From: Cohnella faecalis | Lineage (GTDB): Bacteria > Bacillota > Bacilli > Paenibacillales > Paenibacillaceae | DNA length: 64,000 nucleotides | Direction: 5' to 3' | NCBI RefSeq assembly: GCF_003570905.1 | Contig: NZ_QXJM01000052.1 | Coordinates: 35,706-99,705 of the forward strand | Shown here: positions 45,707 to 54,525 of the stretch, in pieces | How the letters are laid out: every line of letters starts with the position of its first letter | Numbering within the stretch: the stretch's first letter is position 1 | Notes under the pieces: model-generated | Seen by the model: the letters and a program-made list of their open reading frames with translations, nothing else | Told to the model about the DNA's origin: nothing | The model's database searches: none | Translations under genes and position numbers: made by a program

Positions 45707-46609
45707 TTGGAATTTCGACAGCTGCAATATTTCGTTCGCGTTGCGCGCCTCCAGCACGTTACCAAGGCCGCGGAAGAGCTGCATGTCGCCCAATCGGCGG
45801 TAAGCAGACAAATTCATCGTCTGGAAGAAGAATTAGGCGTTAATCTGTTCATGCAAAAAGGACGAAACGTCCAGCTTACGCCGGTAGGACAGTTGTTTCT
45901 GAAGAGGGCGGAAGCGATATTGGACGATCTGGATCGCTCGGTAACGGAAATTCATGAATTTCTGGACCCTGAAGTCGGTGAAATTCGTCTCGGATTTCCA
46001 CATAGTCTCGGCTTTCATCTCGTTCCGCAGGTCGTAGCCGCATTCCGGAAGCTGCACCCGAACGTCAAATTCAAATTCAGACAAGGGATGTATCCGTCCC
46101 TAATTAAAGACGTGGCGGACGCAGAGGTCGATTTGGCATTCATCTCTCCTCACCCCGAGAAGAACGATCTCGTCACAGGGGAAATCGTTCTTACGGAAGA
46201 GTTGTTCGCGATTTTGCCGGAAAATCATCCTCTCTCGCAGCAAGAATCGATCGAATTGAACCAGCTCAAGGAGGAGACGTTCGTCTTGTTCAGCAGCGGC
46301 TATTCGTTGAGGCCCATAGTGTGGGAAGCTTGCCTGGAGGCGGGGTTTACCCCTAAAATCGGATTCGAGAGCGAAGAGACGGATACGATCCGGGGATTGG
46401 TCGCCGCGGGTATGGGCGTAAGCCTGCTGCCCGAAATGGCGTTGTATCGCACAAGTTCGATGATGCCGGCTGTCGTCAAAGTCAGTGCTCCCCATGTTGC
46501 ACGGACGATAGGCATTATTCGCAGAAGCTCCGAGAAGCTTCCGTTGGTCGTGCATATGTTTCATTCTTTTTTGCTTGAATACTTCAAATCCCAATATACC
46601 CCGAGATAA
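45707..46609 (+). CDS. LysR family transcriptional regulator
   Basis: A 300-residue LysR regulator. The N-terminal winged helix starts MEFRQLQYFVRVARLQHVTKAAEEL and contains VAQSAVSRQIHRLEEELG; the remainder is the periplasmic-binding-like effector domain. The TTG at 45707 has AAAGGAGA 8 nt upstream; the frame upstream is not family-like. It is divergent from tpx and may control it, as LysR genes often act on their divergent neighbour. The ligand is unknown. Confidence 0.88.
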   Translation: MEFRQLQYFVRVARLQHVTKAAEELHVAQSAVSRQIHRLEEELGVNLFMQKGRNVQLTPVGQLFLKRAEAILDDLDRSVTEIHEFLDPEVGEIRLGFPHSLGFHLVPQVVAAFRKLHPNVKFKFRQGMYPSLIKDVADAEVDLAFISPHPEKNDLVTGEIVLTEELFAILPENHPLSQQESIELNQLKEETFVLFSSGYSLRPIVWEACLEAGFTPKIGFESEETDTIRGLVAAGMGVSLLPEMALYRTSSMMPAVVKVSAPHVARTIGIIRRSSEKLPLVVHMFHSFLLEYFKSQYTPR

Positions 46610-46624
46610 CGATAGTATAATTAA

Positions 46625-46667
46625 ACAAGCCTGCCGAGTCGACATCGACCCGGCAGGCTTGTTTTTC
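46625..46667. terminator. Bidirectional rho-independent terminator
   Basis: ACAAGCCTGCCG pairs with CGGCAGGCTTGT around GTCGACATCGAC, then T5. It separates the LysR gene from the convergent metallopeptidase gene. Confidence 0.85.
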
Positions 46668-46689
46668 GTTGGCGTTATGGCTCCGAAGG

Positions 46690-47376
46690 TTATTCGTCGC
46701 GGCTGCTGCTCGTGAAAATCATAATGTACTTGATGAGCTCGAGCAGGGAGATCAAAGCGGCGGCTACGTACGTAAGCGCTGCGGCGTTCAATACTTTCGC
46801 GACTCCGCGTTCTTCCTCGCCGGTAATAAATCCTTCCGCGACCATCAGATCCCTGGCTCGCGAGCTTGCGTTGAACTCGACGGGCAACGTGATGAGCTGG
46901 AAGGCGACGGCGATGGAGAAGAAGACGATTCCGAGACCGATGAGGCCGGTTGCCTGGAACAGGAAGCCGGCGATGAGCAGGAACGGCGCGATACCGGAAG
47001 CAATGTTCACGAGAGGGAAGATGCGGTGACGCAGAACGAGCATCGGATAATGATTCTGATGCTGAATGGCATGACCGACTTCGTGACAAGCGACCGAAAT
47101 AGCGGAAATGGAGCTTTCGTAATAGACGGGCTCCGATAAGCGGACGACGCGGTGGATCGGGTCGTAGTGGTCGGACAGGCGACCGGGAACGGGCTCGATC
47201 GGGACGTCGTGAAGGCCGTTGCGGTCGAGCATTCTCCGCGCCGCCTCGTAGCCTGTCAGCCCGCTCATGGCGCGGACGTCGGCGAAACGATTGAACGTAC
47301 CTTTAACTCGGAACTGAGCCCATAGCGACAATAGGAACGCAATAATGATCAAGAAATCCATCGGGTGAAAAAACAT
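46690..47376 (-). CDS. Membrane zinc metallopeptidase, YugP-like
   Basis: A 228-residue protein of PF04298. It has a first membrane helix at the N terminus, the zinc motif HEVGH with HAIQHQ directly after, and three further membrane helices in the C-terminal half. The conserved YEAARRMLDRNGL and HYDP motifs fit YugP. The substrate is not known. The MerR-like gene lies upstream on the same strand. Confidence 0.88.
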   Translation of the reverse strand: MFFHPMDFLIIIAFLLSLWAQFRVKGTFNRFADVRAMSGLTGYEAARRMLDRNGLHDVPIEPVPGRLSDHYDPIHRVVRLSEPVYYESSISAISVACHEVGHAIQHQNHYPMLVLRHRIFPLVNIASGIAPFLLIAGFLFQATGLIGLGIVFFSIAVAFQLITLPVEFNASSRARDLMVAEGFITGEEERGVAKVLNAAALTYVAAALISLLELIKYIMIFTSSSRDE

Positions 47377-47412
47377 GACGTTATGACCTCCATTGGCGGT
47401 GAAGTGCGAAAG

Positions 47413-47868
47413 CTACATTAAGTTATTCTTCCCAAGAAGAAGCAGCAATGCTTCGATGCAAGCGGCCGTTTGCGGTGTGATGGCCCGGAACAGCCTCTTC
47501 ACCTGCTGTGGCTTCATCTGATCAAGCACGGGCTCCAGCTCCTTCACTCCGCGCTCCAGCTGCGTCAGCTGGCTCTGGAGCTCCGCCAGCTTGCGCGAAA
47601 CGTGCTCGTCGTGCGAAATCCGGTTAAACGCCGCGAACTTGTCGCGAATTTCTTCGAGGGAAAGCTTCTGTGCCTTCATCTGTTCAATACGGCGAATTCG
47701 GTCCAACGTTTCATCGTCGTACAGGCGATAATTTCCCGTTGAACGTTTGGCGGGGGCGAGCAGCCCGAGGCCGGTGTAATAGTCGATTGTGCGAGGGCTT
47801 ATCCCTGCCAATCGGGATAATTCACCGATCCGGTAAAGCTTAGGCGGATTCGTCGATCCGTGTTTCAT
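47413..47868 (-). CDS. MerR family transcriptional regulator
   Basis: A 151-residue MerR-type regulator with the winged HTH (YRIGELSRLAGISPRTIDYY) at the N terminus and a coiled-coil dimerisation helix after. There is a Cys only in the tail (AACIEA), so metal sensing is unlikely. GAGGTGAG lies 5 nt before the ATG at 47868. It reads toward the metallopeptidase gene, with 36 nt between them, so both could be one unit. Confidence 0.85.
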   Translation of the reverse strand: MKHGSTNPPKLYRIGELSRLAGISPRTIDYYTGLGLLAPAKRSTGNYRLYDDETLDRIRRIEQMKAQKLSLEEIRDKFAAFNRISHDEHVSRKLAELQSQLTQLERGVKELEPVLDQMKPQQVKRLFRAITPQTAACIEALLLLLGKNNLM

Positions 47869-47904
47869 GGTTCTCACCTCTTCGGCAAGTTCTCGATATC
47901 TTCT

Positions 47905-47934
47905 ATAATACTGAATGTTCAACCGTACAGTCAA
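47905..47934 (-). promoter_or_regulatory. Promoter of the MerR gene with possible operator dyad
   Basis: On the minus strand TTGACT (47929-47934) and TATTAT (47905-47910) are separated by 18 bp, slightly longer than ideal as in MerR-controlled promoters. The spacer carries an imperfect dyad flanked by ACTG (47910) and CAGT (47931). Autoregulation is plausible. The wider gap up to 48169 shows no gene. Confidence 0.4.
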
Positions 47935-48169
47935 ACGTCATGCTTCGCTTGAAATCCCTAGAGATTGAGACATTTATTCAACCTAATGGAACATAAACTA
48001 ACATATTTATAAATTAGACGGCATGGACGCGAAGGGAGGGTGGGGATATTGATAATAAGCAGAGTGGGAATTGCTCCATAATTAAGGCGAAAACTTAACA
48101 TTGAATCGATAACAAGGGCTTAATGTTAGATTTTTAGCGTGTTCCATGAATAAATTTACGCATTTTGTA

Positions 48170-48198
48170 TTGTCAAATCGTGAAGTTCTTACTATAAT
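48170..48198 (+). promoter_or_regulatory. Promoter of the ammonium transporter gene
   Basis: TTGTCA at 48170-48175, a 17-bp spacer and TATAAT at 48193-48198. The start point near 48205 rules out coding starts at 48146 or 48197 and supports the GTG at 48254. Confidence 0.75.
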
Positions 48199-48253
48199 GA
48201 CATCAAGCCTTTCTTCAAATGTTATGAAACATTACACGCAGGGAGTGGTCGTT

Positions 48254-49618
48254 GTGGTCAAGAAAAGTTTACTAGCGTTGGGTGCGCTTATGGTGCTCTT
48301 CCCGACAATGGCATTTGCCGAGGATCCATCAGCAGCAACGCTTAATTCGGGACTGAGCGCTCTGTGGATTCTCGTTGCAGGCATTCTGGTGCTGCTCATG
48401 CAAGGCGGATTCATCCTGCTCGAAACGGGTTCGACCCGGATGAAGAACGCGGGCCACGTAGCCGGCAAAACGATCTTTACTGTAGGTCTTGCGTCTCTTG
48501 TATACTGGGCAGTAGGTTACGGCTTCGCATTCGGCGGCGACGCCGGAGAATCGCTCAACAAATTCATCGGCTTGGGCAACTTCCTTTACGAGCCATCGTT
48601 CCTGGCGGTAGACGGAGAGAATTATCCTTCTTCCGTATTCTTCGTTTTCCAACTGGCCTTCGTAGCCGTTTCTCTCTCCATCGCTTGGGGAGGATTCGCG
48701 GAACGCGCAAAGCTGTCCGTTTACTTAATCTTCACCTTGTTCTTCGCCGGCGTCATCTATCCGATCGTCGCCCACTGGATTTGGGGCGGCGGCTGGTTGG
48801 CTGCCGACGGTTCGCAAGACTTCGCGGGCTCCACGGTCGTTCACTTGACGGGCGCCATGGCCGCTTTGGCTGGAACGATTTTGCTTAAACCGCGGATCGG
48901 CCGTTTCAATAAAGACGGCTCCGCCAACGAAATTCTCGGTCACAACCAAGTGTATACGGCTCTCTCCGTATTGCTCCTCTGGGTTGGCTGGTTCGGATTC
49001 AACGCAGGCAGCTGGCTCGCCGTTAGCGACGGATTTTTCGGATTCGTAGCTTTCAATACTCAGCTCGGCGCAGCGGGCGGCGCAGTGGCAGCCCTCCTTA
49101 TCTCTTGGCTGGTACTTGGCAAAGCAGACATTACGACGACGTTGAACGGCGCACTTGCGGGTCTGGTTGCTATCACCGCATCTTGCGCATATGTAGAGCC
49201 TTGGGCTGCAGTCGTTATCGGTCTAGTAGCCGGTGTGCTCGTATTCTTCAGCGCTAAATTTTTCGAAGCGATCCGCGTCGACGACCCGATCTACGCTCTC
49301 TCCGTTCACGGGGCTGCAGGGGTATGGGGAACGCTGTCCAACGGTCTATTCGCAACGAAGGATCTGGTAACTATCACGAATGTTGGTAAATCCGGTCTGT
49401 TCTACGGCGGCGGCTGGGAGCAGCTGTGGGTGCAATTCGAATCCGTCGTCGTCTGCGGCGCATTCGCTTTCGTAGCTTCCTTCGTAGTTCTGTGGGTTAT
49501 GAAGCAAGTGGTCGGGCTTCGCGTAACCGAAGAGCAAGAAATCATCGGTCTCGACCTTTCCGAGCACGGCACTTACGGTTACCCGGAACAAATGAAAAAA
49601 GCGGGTACTTCGGTCTAA
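48254..49618 (+). CDS. amt: Ammonium transporter
   Basis: A 454-residue Amt/MEP/Rh channel with an N-terminal signal peptide-like helix (AFAEDP end) and eleven predicted membrane helices. Conserved sites: the Asp of DFAGSTVVHLTGA (residues ~195) and both pore His residues (VVH; YALSVHGAAGVWG). GTG at 48254 with GGGAG upstream and a promoter 50 bases earlier fix the start. Downstream is a GlnD-like nucleotidyltransferase gene instead of the usual PII gene; no glnK is present in this window. I found no clear GlnR/TnrA site. Confidence 0.94.
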   Translation: MVKKSLLALGALMVLFPTMAFAEDPSAATLNSGLSALWILVAGILVLLMQGGFILLETGSTRMKNAGHVAGKTIFTVGLASLVYWAVGYGFAFGGDAGESLNKFIGLGNFLYEPSFLAVDGENYPSSVFFVFQLAFVAVSLSIAWGGFAERAKLSVYLIFTLFFAGVIYPIVAHWIWGGGWLAADGSQDFAGSTVVHLTGAMAALAGTILLKPRIGRFNKDGSANEILGHNQVYTALSVLLLWVGWFGFNAGSWLAVSDGFFGFVAFNTQLGAAGGAVAALLISWLVLGKADITTTLNGALAGLVAITASCAYVEPWAAVVIGLVAGVLVFFSAKFFEAIRVDDPIYALSVHGAAGVWGTLSNGLFATKDLVTITNVGKSGLFYGGGWEQLWVQFESVVVCGAFAFVASFVVLWVMKQVVGLRVTEEQEIIGLDLSEHGTYGYPEQMKKAGTSV

Positions 49619-49666
49619 TAGCTTCATCAATATCGACGGCGTCGTTACGGGAGGGATAGAAGCCGC

Positions 49667-50722
49667 ATGTCCAGATCCAGATGGGAGAAGCGGTTGCAGC
49701 AAGAAATAGGCAGCGCCTCTGATCCGGAAATGTTGCAAATGCTGCGCAACAAGGAGCAGAATCGACTGTTGGCGCTGGTTTCAATCTCTCCGATTAATTC
49801 GGTCGTCGACGCTATGAACGAGCTTCAAGACGCAATTATCAGTCGCGCGCTTGAGCTAGTGGAGAACGATTTGGCACGGTTGGGGCTTGGCGCCCCTCCC
49901 GTGCCTTATGCGTATTTCCTGTTCGGCAGCGGAGGCCGGTCGGAGCAGACGATGACAAGCGATCAAGACAGCGGCATCGTCTACGCCAATCCGGCGAACG
50001 ATGACGAGAAGGAACGTTGCGAGCTTTATTTCGAACAATTCGGTCAGACGGCCGTCCAGTATCTCGTTCGCGCCGGATACCCGCCTTGCGAGGGTAACGT
50101 CATTGCTTCCAATCCGGAATGGCGTCTCTCTCTCCATGATTGGGAACGAAAAATCGACGGTTACTTCAACGAACCGAGCTGGGAGAACGTTCGGCATTTG
50201 CTGATCATCGCCGATGGCAGGAAGGTAGCGGGGGATATCTCAATGGCGGAGGAATTCAGGGAACGTTTTTTTTCCGACATGCTGAGCAACTCCGTTATCG
50301 TTCGTCGAATGATGGAAAATACGCTTCGCCACAAAGTTCTCGTCGGCGCTTTCGGTCAACTGTTGAGAGAGCGGTACGGCAAAGATTCCGGCAGTCTGGA
50401 TATTAAATACGGCGCCTATATTCCGATGGTCAACGCTTTTCGGCTGCTCGCCGTCCAGGCCGGCATTCACGAATCGAGCACATTGGGCCGAATAGCGGGC
50501 TTGCAGCACGCGGGAGTATTGACGCTCGGCGAAGCGGAGGAAGCTTCGTCGGCCTTTTCGTTCCTGCTGCGGCTTAGGCTTCTAACCCTTGGGAATGGCA
50601 AAATACCGCGGGACCAGCTAACGAAGGAATTGACGCAGCCGCTCAAAAAAGCTTTGAAAATCGGCAAAAAGGTTCAGCGGAAAGTGGAGCGCGAATTGCA
50701 ATACCGCTTCGGCGGGAGGTGA
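49667..50722 (+). CDS. DUF294-type nucleotidyltransferase, GlnD-like
   Basis: A 351-residue protein with an N-terminal helical part, a DUF294 nucleotidyltransferase domain (LFGSGGRSEQTMTSDQDSG, residues ~85-103, with the catalytic Gly-Ser and Asp pair) and a DUF294_C domain. The catalytic motif is that of PII uridylyltransferase, but CBS or ACT domains are absent. It is next to amt, so it may modify a nitrogen-signalling protein. The real target is unknown. Confidence 0.8.
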   Translation: MSRSRWEKRLQQEIGSASDPEMLQMLRNKEQNRLLALVSISPINSVVDAMNELQDAIISRALELVENDLARLGLGAPPVPYAYFLFGSGGRSEQTMTSDQDSGIVYANPANDDEKERCELYFEQFGQTAVQYLVRAGYPPCEGNVIASNPEWRLSLHDWERKIDGYFNEPSWENVRHLLIIADGRKVAGDISMAEEFRERFFSDMLSNSVIVRRMMENTLRHKVLVGAFGQLLRERYGKDSGSLDIKYGAYIPMVNAFRLLAVQAGIHESSTLGRIAGLQHAGVLTLGEAEEASSAFSFLLRLRLLTLGNGKIPRDQLTKELTQPLKKALKIGKKVQRKVERELQYRFGGR

Positions 50723-50727
50723 AGGGA

Positions 50728-51471
50728 ATGAACGAGCCTAAAGGGACAAACTCGATGGGCCGAATGTGGCATTTGTACAAAATGGGCGGTCTTACGCCCG
50801 CGATCGCTTCGATGCTCGGGTCGTCCAATGCCCAGCAGATGGCGTTCATCCGCTCGATGTCGCGCGACCAGCGCAAGGAGAATACGCTCGATATACCGCT
50901 TGCGGAGCTTGAGGCGGTCGTGTTCGATTTGGAGACGACCGGATTTTACCCTTACAACGGCGACGAAATTATTTCGATTGGCGGAGTTATCGTTCGGGGC
51001 GGGGAGTTCGCGGAGGCCGAGCCATTCTACCGATTGGTTAATCCGAAACGCAAAGTGCCCCGTCATATTACGGAGTTGACCGGCATTACGAACGATATGG
51101 TGGAGAATGCGCCGGACATTATGCACGGGCTGCACGATTTTATGGATTTCGTCGGCAAGCGCGTGCTCATCGCGCACGGTTCGGGGCATGACAAGCAATT
51201 TTTAAATTCGGCGCTATGGCGCACCTCCAAGGTGAATTTGACTCACAGGGTGCTCGATACGATGATGATTGCAAAATGGCTGAATCCGGCAAGCGGGCAG
51301 TACGGCTTGGACGAACTTTTGGAAACGTACGGCATAGAAATTACGGAGAGACACCACGCGTTGCACGATTCGATAATGACAGCCAACCTTTATTTTTCTT
51401 TTCTCAAACAAATCCATGCCCGAAATTTGACGACTTTGGGCGATTTGTACGCCTATTTAAGCCGACATTGA
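50728..51471 (+). CDS. DnaQ-like 3'-5' exonuclease
   Basis: A 247-residue protein with a 50-residue leader and a DEDDh exonuclease domain: FDLETTGFYP (motif 1), AHGSGHDKQFLN (motif 2) and HALHDSIMT (motif 3 with catalytic His). It belongs to the polymerase III epsilon-like family, and may act in DNA repair or RNA trimming. The ATG at 50728 follows GGGAGGTGAAGGGA and sits 5 nt after the DUF294 stop, so the two are probably co-expressed. Confidence 0.85.
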   Translation: MNEPKGTNSMGRMWHLYKMGGLTPAIASMLGSSNAQQMAFIRSMSRDQRKENTLDIPLAELEAVVFDLETTGFYPYNGDEIISIGGVIVRGGEFAEAEPFYRLVNPKRKVPRHITELTGITNDMVENAPDIMHGLHDFMDFVGKRVLIAHGSGHDKQFLNSALWRTSKVNLTHRVLDTMMIAKWLNPASGQYGLDELLETYGIEITERHHALHDSIMTANLYFSFLKQIHARNLTTLGDLYAYLSRH

Positions 51472-51474
51472 ACG

Positions 51475-51924
51475 CTACGGTACTCGTTCCAAGGAAAGCG
51501 GGAGCCAATCTCCGGCTTCGTCCCGTCTATAGACGGCTATTTCCGGGCCGGATTCCTTGCCGAGGCCGACAATCCAATAAGTTCCCCAAGACAGCGATCC
51601 TTGCCCGTCCTCGAAGCTGGGCAGAGGCTCGCCCGTCGGATGGGAGTGAAAAAAGCCGACGAGCCTTCGTTGGTTTTTTTGCGCTTCATAGACGGCGGCG
51701 ACATACTCCTCGGGCGAGAAGCGAAAGGTGCGCTCCGGATTCGTTGACACGTTCCGCACGATGGCGAATGAGTCGGGCTTCATTAGAGCTTCGTTGCCTT
51801 CGGTATCCGACTGAGCGGCTAGCACGATGCCGCAAGCTTCGTAAGGAAGGCGGCTTCGGCAAGCGGCCAGCAGCTCCTTTTCGAGCTTTGAAGTCAATAT
51901 TATTTTGGACGTATCCGCGTTCAT
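51475..51924 (-). CDS. JAMM/MPN domain metalloprotease
   Basis: A 149-residue single-domain protein. The JAMM zinc site is complete: Glu in YEACGIVL, then HSHPTGEPLPSFED (HxH, seven residues, Ser, two residues, Asp). Bacterial members cleave C-terminal peptides of ubiquitin-like sulfur carriers such as ThiS, or act in siderophore and cysteine pathways; no such partner is adjacent. It converges on the exonuclease gene with 3 nt between stops. Confidence 0.85.
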   Translation of the reverse strand: MNADTSKIILTSKLEKELLAACRSRLPYEACGIVLAAQSDTEGNEALMKPDSFAIVRNVSTNPERTFRFSPEEYVAAVYEAQKNQRRLVGFFHSHPTGEPLPSFEDGQGSLSWGTYWIVGLGKESGPEIAVYRRDEAGDWLPLSLERVP

Positions 51925-52013
51925 CGCCGCCGATCCCTTCGTTGCATTTTACCCATTAGTATGAGGGACGCAGGGAGCGGAAGCAACACGAGCGGCGGCT
52001 GCCCGATACTTGT

Positions 52014-53324
52014 CTATTTCACTTGCTTGCCAGGCTTGACCATGAAAAAGACGAGGCAGAGAGCGACGAACGACAGTGCGGATACGGAGATGAACACGGT
52101 GCGATGCGAAATTCCCATCATCCAGCCGAACAGCGGCGGACCGAACGCAACGCCGAGAAAACGCAAGCTGCTGTACAGGGATGTGATCATGCCGCGTTCC
52201 GCTTTTTCGACCGCTCCGGTAATCATCGTGTTGAGACAAGGAAGCAGCAGCCCGGTTCCGACGCTGCTGACGGTCAACAGTCCGATAAATACGTACAGGT
52301 TCGCGTTCAACCAGATGGCAAGCGCCAAGGACACGACCATAAGCGCCAGCCCGACGTTCATGAGAAGTCGGATAAGAACGCCGTTTTTGCGAATGACCGA
52401 TCCGGTTACATAGGCGGTAACGACCATGCCGAACAAAGGAATCGCAAGCACGAAGCCTTTGCGAACGCCGTCGATCGAATAAGGCTTTTGTTCCAAAATA
52501 TCCGATAAGTAGAACAGCACTCCGAACAGGATGAACAAGGCCAGCGAGCCTCCGAAAAAGGAAGCGAGCAGCCAGCGGCCGTTTTTTCGAAAAAGGGTGC
52601 CGATCGCTTTAACGTATTCCCGGAGCGGCTTGGGTTCTTCCTTGCGCTTCGGCTCCTTGATCAAAAATATGACGGCAACGACGGACAGCGCGCAAAAAAC
52701 GGGAAAAGCGAAAAAGGCCGCGTACCAGATGACGAGAGCGAGCAGCGCTCCCAGTATCGGACTGATGACCTTGCCCGAACCGTTCGCCGCTTCGATGAGT
52801 CCGAGAGCCTGGCTTTCCTCCCCGTCCTTGTACATGTCACCGACGAGCGCCATGGCGATCGGAGCCGTTCCGGCGGCCCCGACGCCTTGCAGGATTCGGG
52901 CCCCCATTAACACCGGATACGATTCCCACACCGCTCCGAAGCCGGCTAATATACCCGCTCCTCCATAAAGAATCAAAGCCGGAATCATGACTTTCTTGCG
53001 GCTGTACCTGTCGGACAAATAACCGGCAACGGGGATGATGAGCCCGGCCGCAACGGAAAACAAGCTGATCACGAGGCTCGTCTGAAATTGCGAAATGCCG
53101 AACTGGCGCTTCAGAGTGGGCAGGATCGGCACGAGCATGGAGTTTCCTAAGACGAGCACGACAGGGACGGAGGCGAGAGCGATATATTCCCATATTCGGC
53201 TTCCTCTGCCGGTGCTCGCGCCTTTGTTGGAAGTTTTGGGATTGGCAGTAGGGCGAGAAGAACGGGAACTGTCTTTCTCCTGTGAGCCGATGCGAAGGTT
53301 CGGTCTGGATTTTGCGGTCGCCAT
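52014..53324 (-). CDS. MFS exporter
   Basis: A 436-residue MFS protein with a basic, Ser/Lys-rich cytosolic N terminus (~45 residues) and 12 membrane helices. Loop 2-3 has GYLSDRYSRKKV and motif C-like GVGAAGTAPIAMAL, as in drug:H+ antiporters of the TetA/NorA type. ATG at 53324 follows AAGGAGG. It is divergent from a thioredoxin-like gene. The substrate is unknown. Confidence 0.88.
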   Translation of the reverse strand: MATAKSRPNLRIGSQEKDSSRSSRPTANPKTSNKGASTGRGSRIWEYIALASVPVVLVLGNSMLVPILPTLKRQFGISQFQTSLVISLFSVAAGLIIPVAGYLSDRYSRKKVMIPALILYGGAGILAGFGAVWESYPVLMGARILQGVGAAGTAPIAMALVGDMYKDGEESQALGLIEAANGSGKVISPILGALLALVIWYAAFFAFPVFCALSVVAVIFLIKEPKRKEEPKPLREYVKAIGTLFRKNGRWLLASFFGGSLALFILFGVLFYLSDILEQKPYSIDGVRKGFVLAIPLFGMVVTAYVTGSVIRKNGVLIRLLMNVGLALMVVSLALAIWLNANLYVFIGLLTVSSVGTGLLLPCLNTMITGAVEKAERGMITSLYSSLRFLGVAFGPPLFGWMMGISHRTVFISVSALSFVALCLVFFMVKPGKQVK

Positions 53325-53515
53325 GGCGTCCTCCTTGGATGTGGTTGACGGCGCGGATCGCCAATGCCGGGCTCTTGACTGCCCAAGGCATAATATCTCC
53401 ACGCCTGCGGCGACCCATGCAGGAGCAAGCCAAGGTTGGAACAACGAGGCGATATGAGGTAAAATGGGAGTCGACCGACAAAATGAAGCATCGACGGAAA
53501 AGTGGGGTTTTAAAG

Positions 53516-54088
53516 ATGAAAAGAAATTTATTTATTCTAATTATAGTTGCCGCGGCGATTGCGGCCGTATTTGTCTATACGAATGACAAGGGGCCGAAAG
53601 CTTCGAATGCGGGAGGGACGGCCGAACAAGGCCAGGAGAACGATGCGGCCAAGCCTAAGCCGGGATCGAAAGCGCCGGCCTTCAAGCTTGCCGCGTTGGA
53701 CGATAAGCTGAATGCGACTTACGAAGCCGGAGGACCCCGGGATAAGGTGCTGATCGTCAACTTTTGGGCATCCTGGTGCGGTCCTTGCGAGCTGGAAGCT
53801 CCCGATTTAAAGACGTTGAACGAGAAGTATAAGGATAAGGTGGATTTGTACGCCGTCAATGCGACGAAGTACGACGTCGTCCGCAATGCAAAGCTGTTCG
53901 TCAAAGAGCACGAATTTACGTTTCCCGTACTGACCGACGCCGACGGCAAGGTCGGCGATGAATACAAGGTGTTCTCGTATCCGATCAGCTTCGTTATCGG
54001 CCGCGACGGTACCATTATCGAGCGGATCGAGGGCGTAAAGCCACTTGAGGATTGGGAAGCGCTGCTTGATAAAGCGATAGCGGGGTAG
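53516..54088 (+). CDS. TlpA/ResA-type thioredoxin-like protein
   Basis: A 190-residue membrane-anchored thioredoxin: an N-terminal membrane helix, a charged low-complexity linker (~23-50) and a thioredoxin fold with the WCGPC redox pair at Cys88 and Cys91. Family members reduce cytochrome c haem-binding cysteines or act in spore cortex formation. The start may be 53516 (ATG after GGGG) or 53483. The stop codon abuts the 51-bp array; the last codons (AIAG) resemble the end of a repeat unit, as if the first repeat has entered the gene end. Confidence 0.85.
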   Translation: MKRNLFILIIVAAAIAAVFVYTNDKGPKASNAGGTAEQGQENDAAKPKPGSKAPAFKLAALDDKLNATYEAGGPRDKVLIVNFWASWCGPCELEAPDLKTLNEKYKDKVDLYAVNATKYDVVRNAKLFVKEHEFTFPVLTDADGKVGDEYKVFSYPISFVIGRDGTIIERIEGVKPLEDWEALLDKAIAG

Positions 54089-54445
54089 TTCTTTCGGCGA
54101 TTGGCGAGTTCGGGCGTTCGATAGTGGTACGGGGTACCATTCTTTCGGCGATTGGCGGGCGTAGATGCTCATCAGTGGTACGGGGAACCATTCTTTCGGC
54201 GATTGGCGAGCGTGGATGCTCATCAGTGGTGCGGGGTACCATTCTTTCGGCGATTGGCGAGTTCGGGCGTTCGATAGTGGTACGGGGAACCATTCTTTCG
54301 GCGATTGGCGGGCGTGGATGCTCATCAGTGGTACGGGGAACCATTCTTTCGGCGATTGGCGGGCGTAGATGCTCATCAGTGGTGCGGGGTACCATTCTTT
54401 CGGCGATTGGCGGGGGTGGACGCTCCATAGCGGTGCGAGTTACTC
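54089..54445 (-). repeat. 51-bp tandem repeat array, locus 2
   Basis: Seven copies of a 51-bp unit, with the TTCTTTCGGC block at 54089, 54140, 54191, 54242, 54293, 54344 and 54395. On the minus strand the unit reads GAAAGAATGGTTCCCCGTACC, then ACTGATGAGC, and aligns with locus 1 at GAAAGAATGG, CGT.CCACT and ATGAGC. Units alternate in two kinds as A-B-B-A-B-B-C, a 153-bp higher-order period. Each has GGTACGGGGTACC, a short hairpin. It fills the gap between convergent genes, as locus 1 does. Open frames across it come from the 51-bp length, not from coding evidence. Confidence 0.95.
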
Positions 54446-54475
54446 TAAATCTTCGAACGGATCATAACAGACAAT

Positions 54476-54521
54476 AAAAAAGGACGTTTGCTTCCCGTTA
54501 GGAAGCAAACGTCCTTTTTTT
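54476..54521. terminator. Strong bidirectional terminator
   Basis: A perfect 20-bp stem (GGACGTTTGCTTCC with GGAAGCAAACGTCC plus flanking A and T runs) with a 5-nt loop. It serves cimA on the minus strand and blocks readthrough from the array side. Confidence 0.92.
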
Positions 54522-54525
54522 GCTA

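Noticed and set aside
48000..48169. GlnR/TnrA site upstream of amt
   Set aside because: Sequences such as TGTTAGATTTTTAGCG lack the needed second half (TNACA).
53807..54428. Repeat-encoded proteins on the minus strand (189 and 137 codons) and on the plus strand over array 2
   Set aside because: They are extensions through the array into antisense of the thioredoxin gene; no ribosome site and no family.
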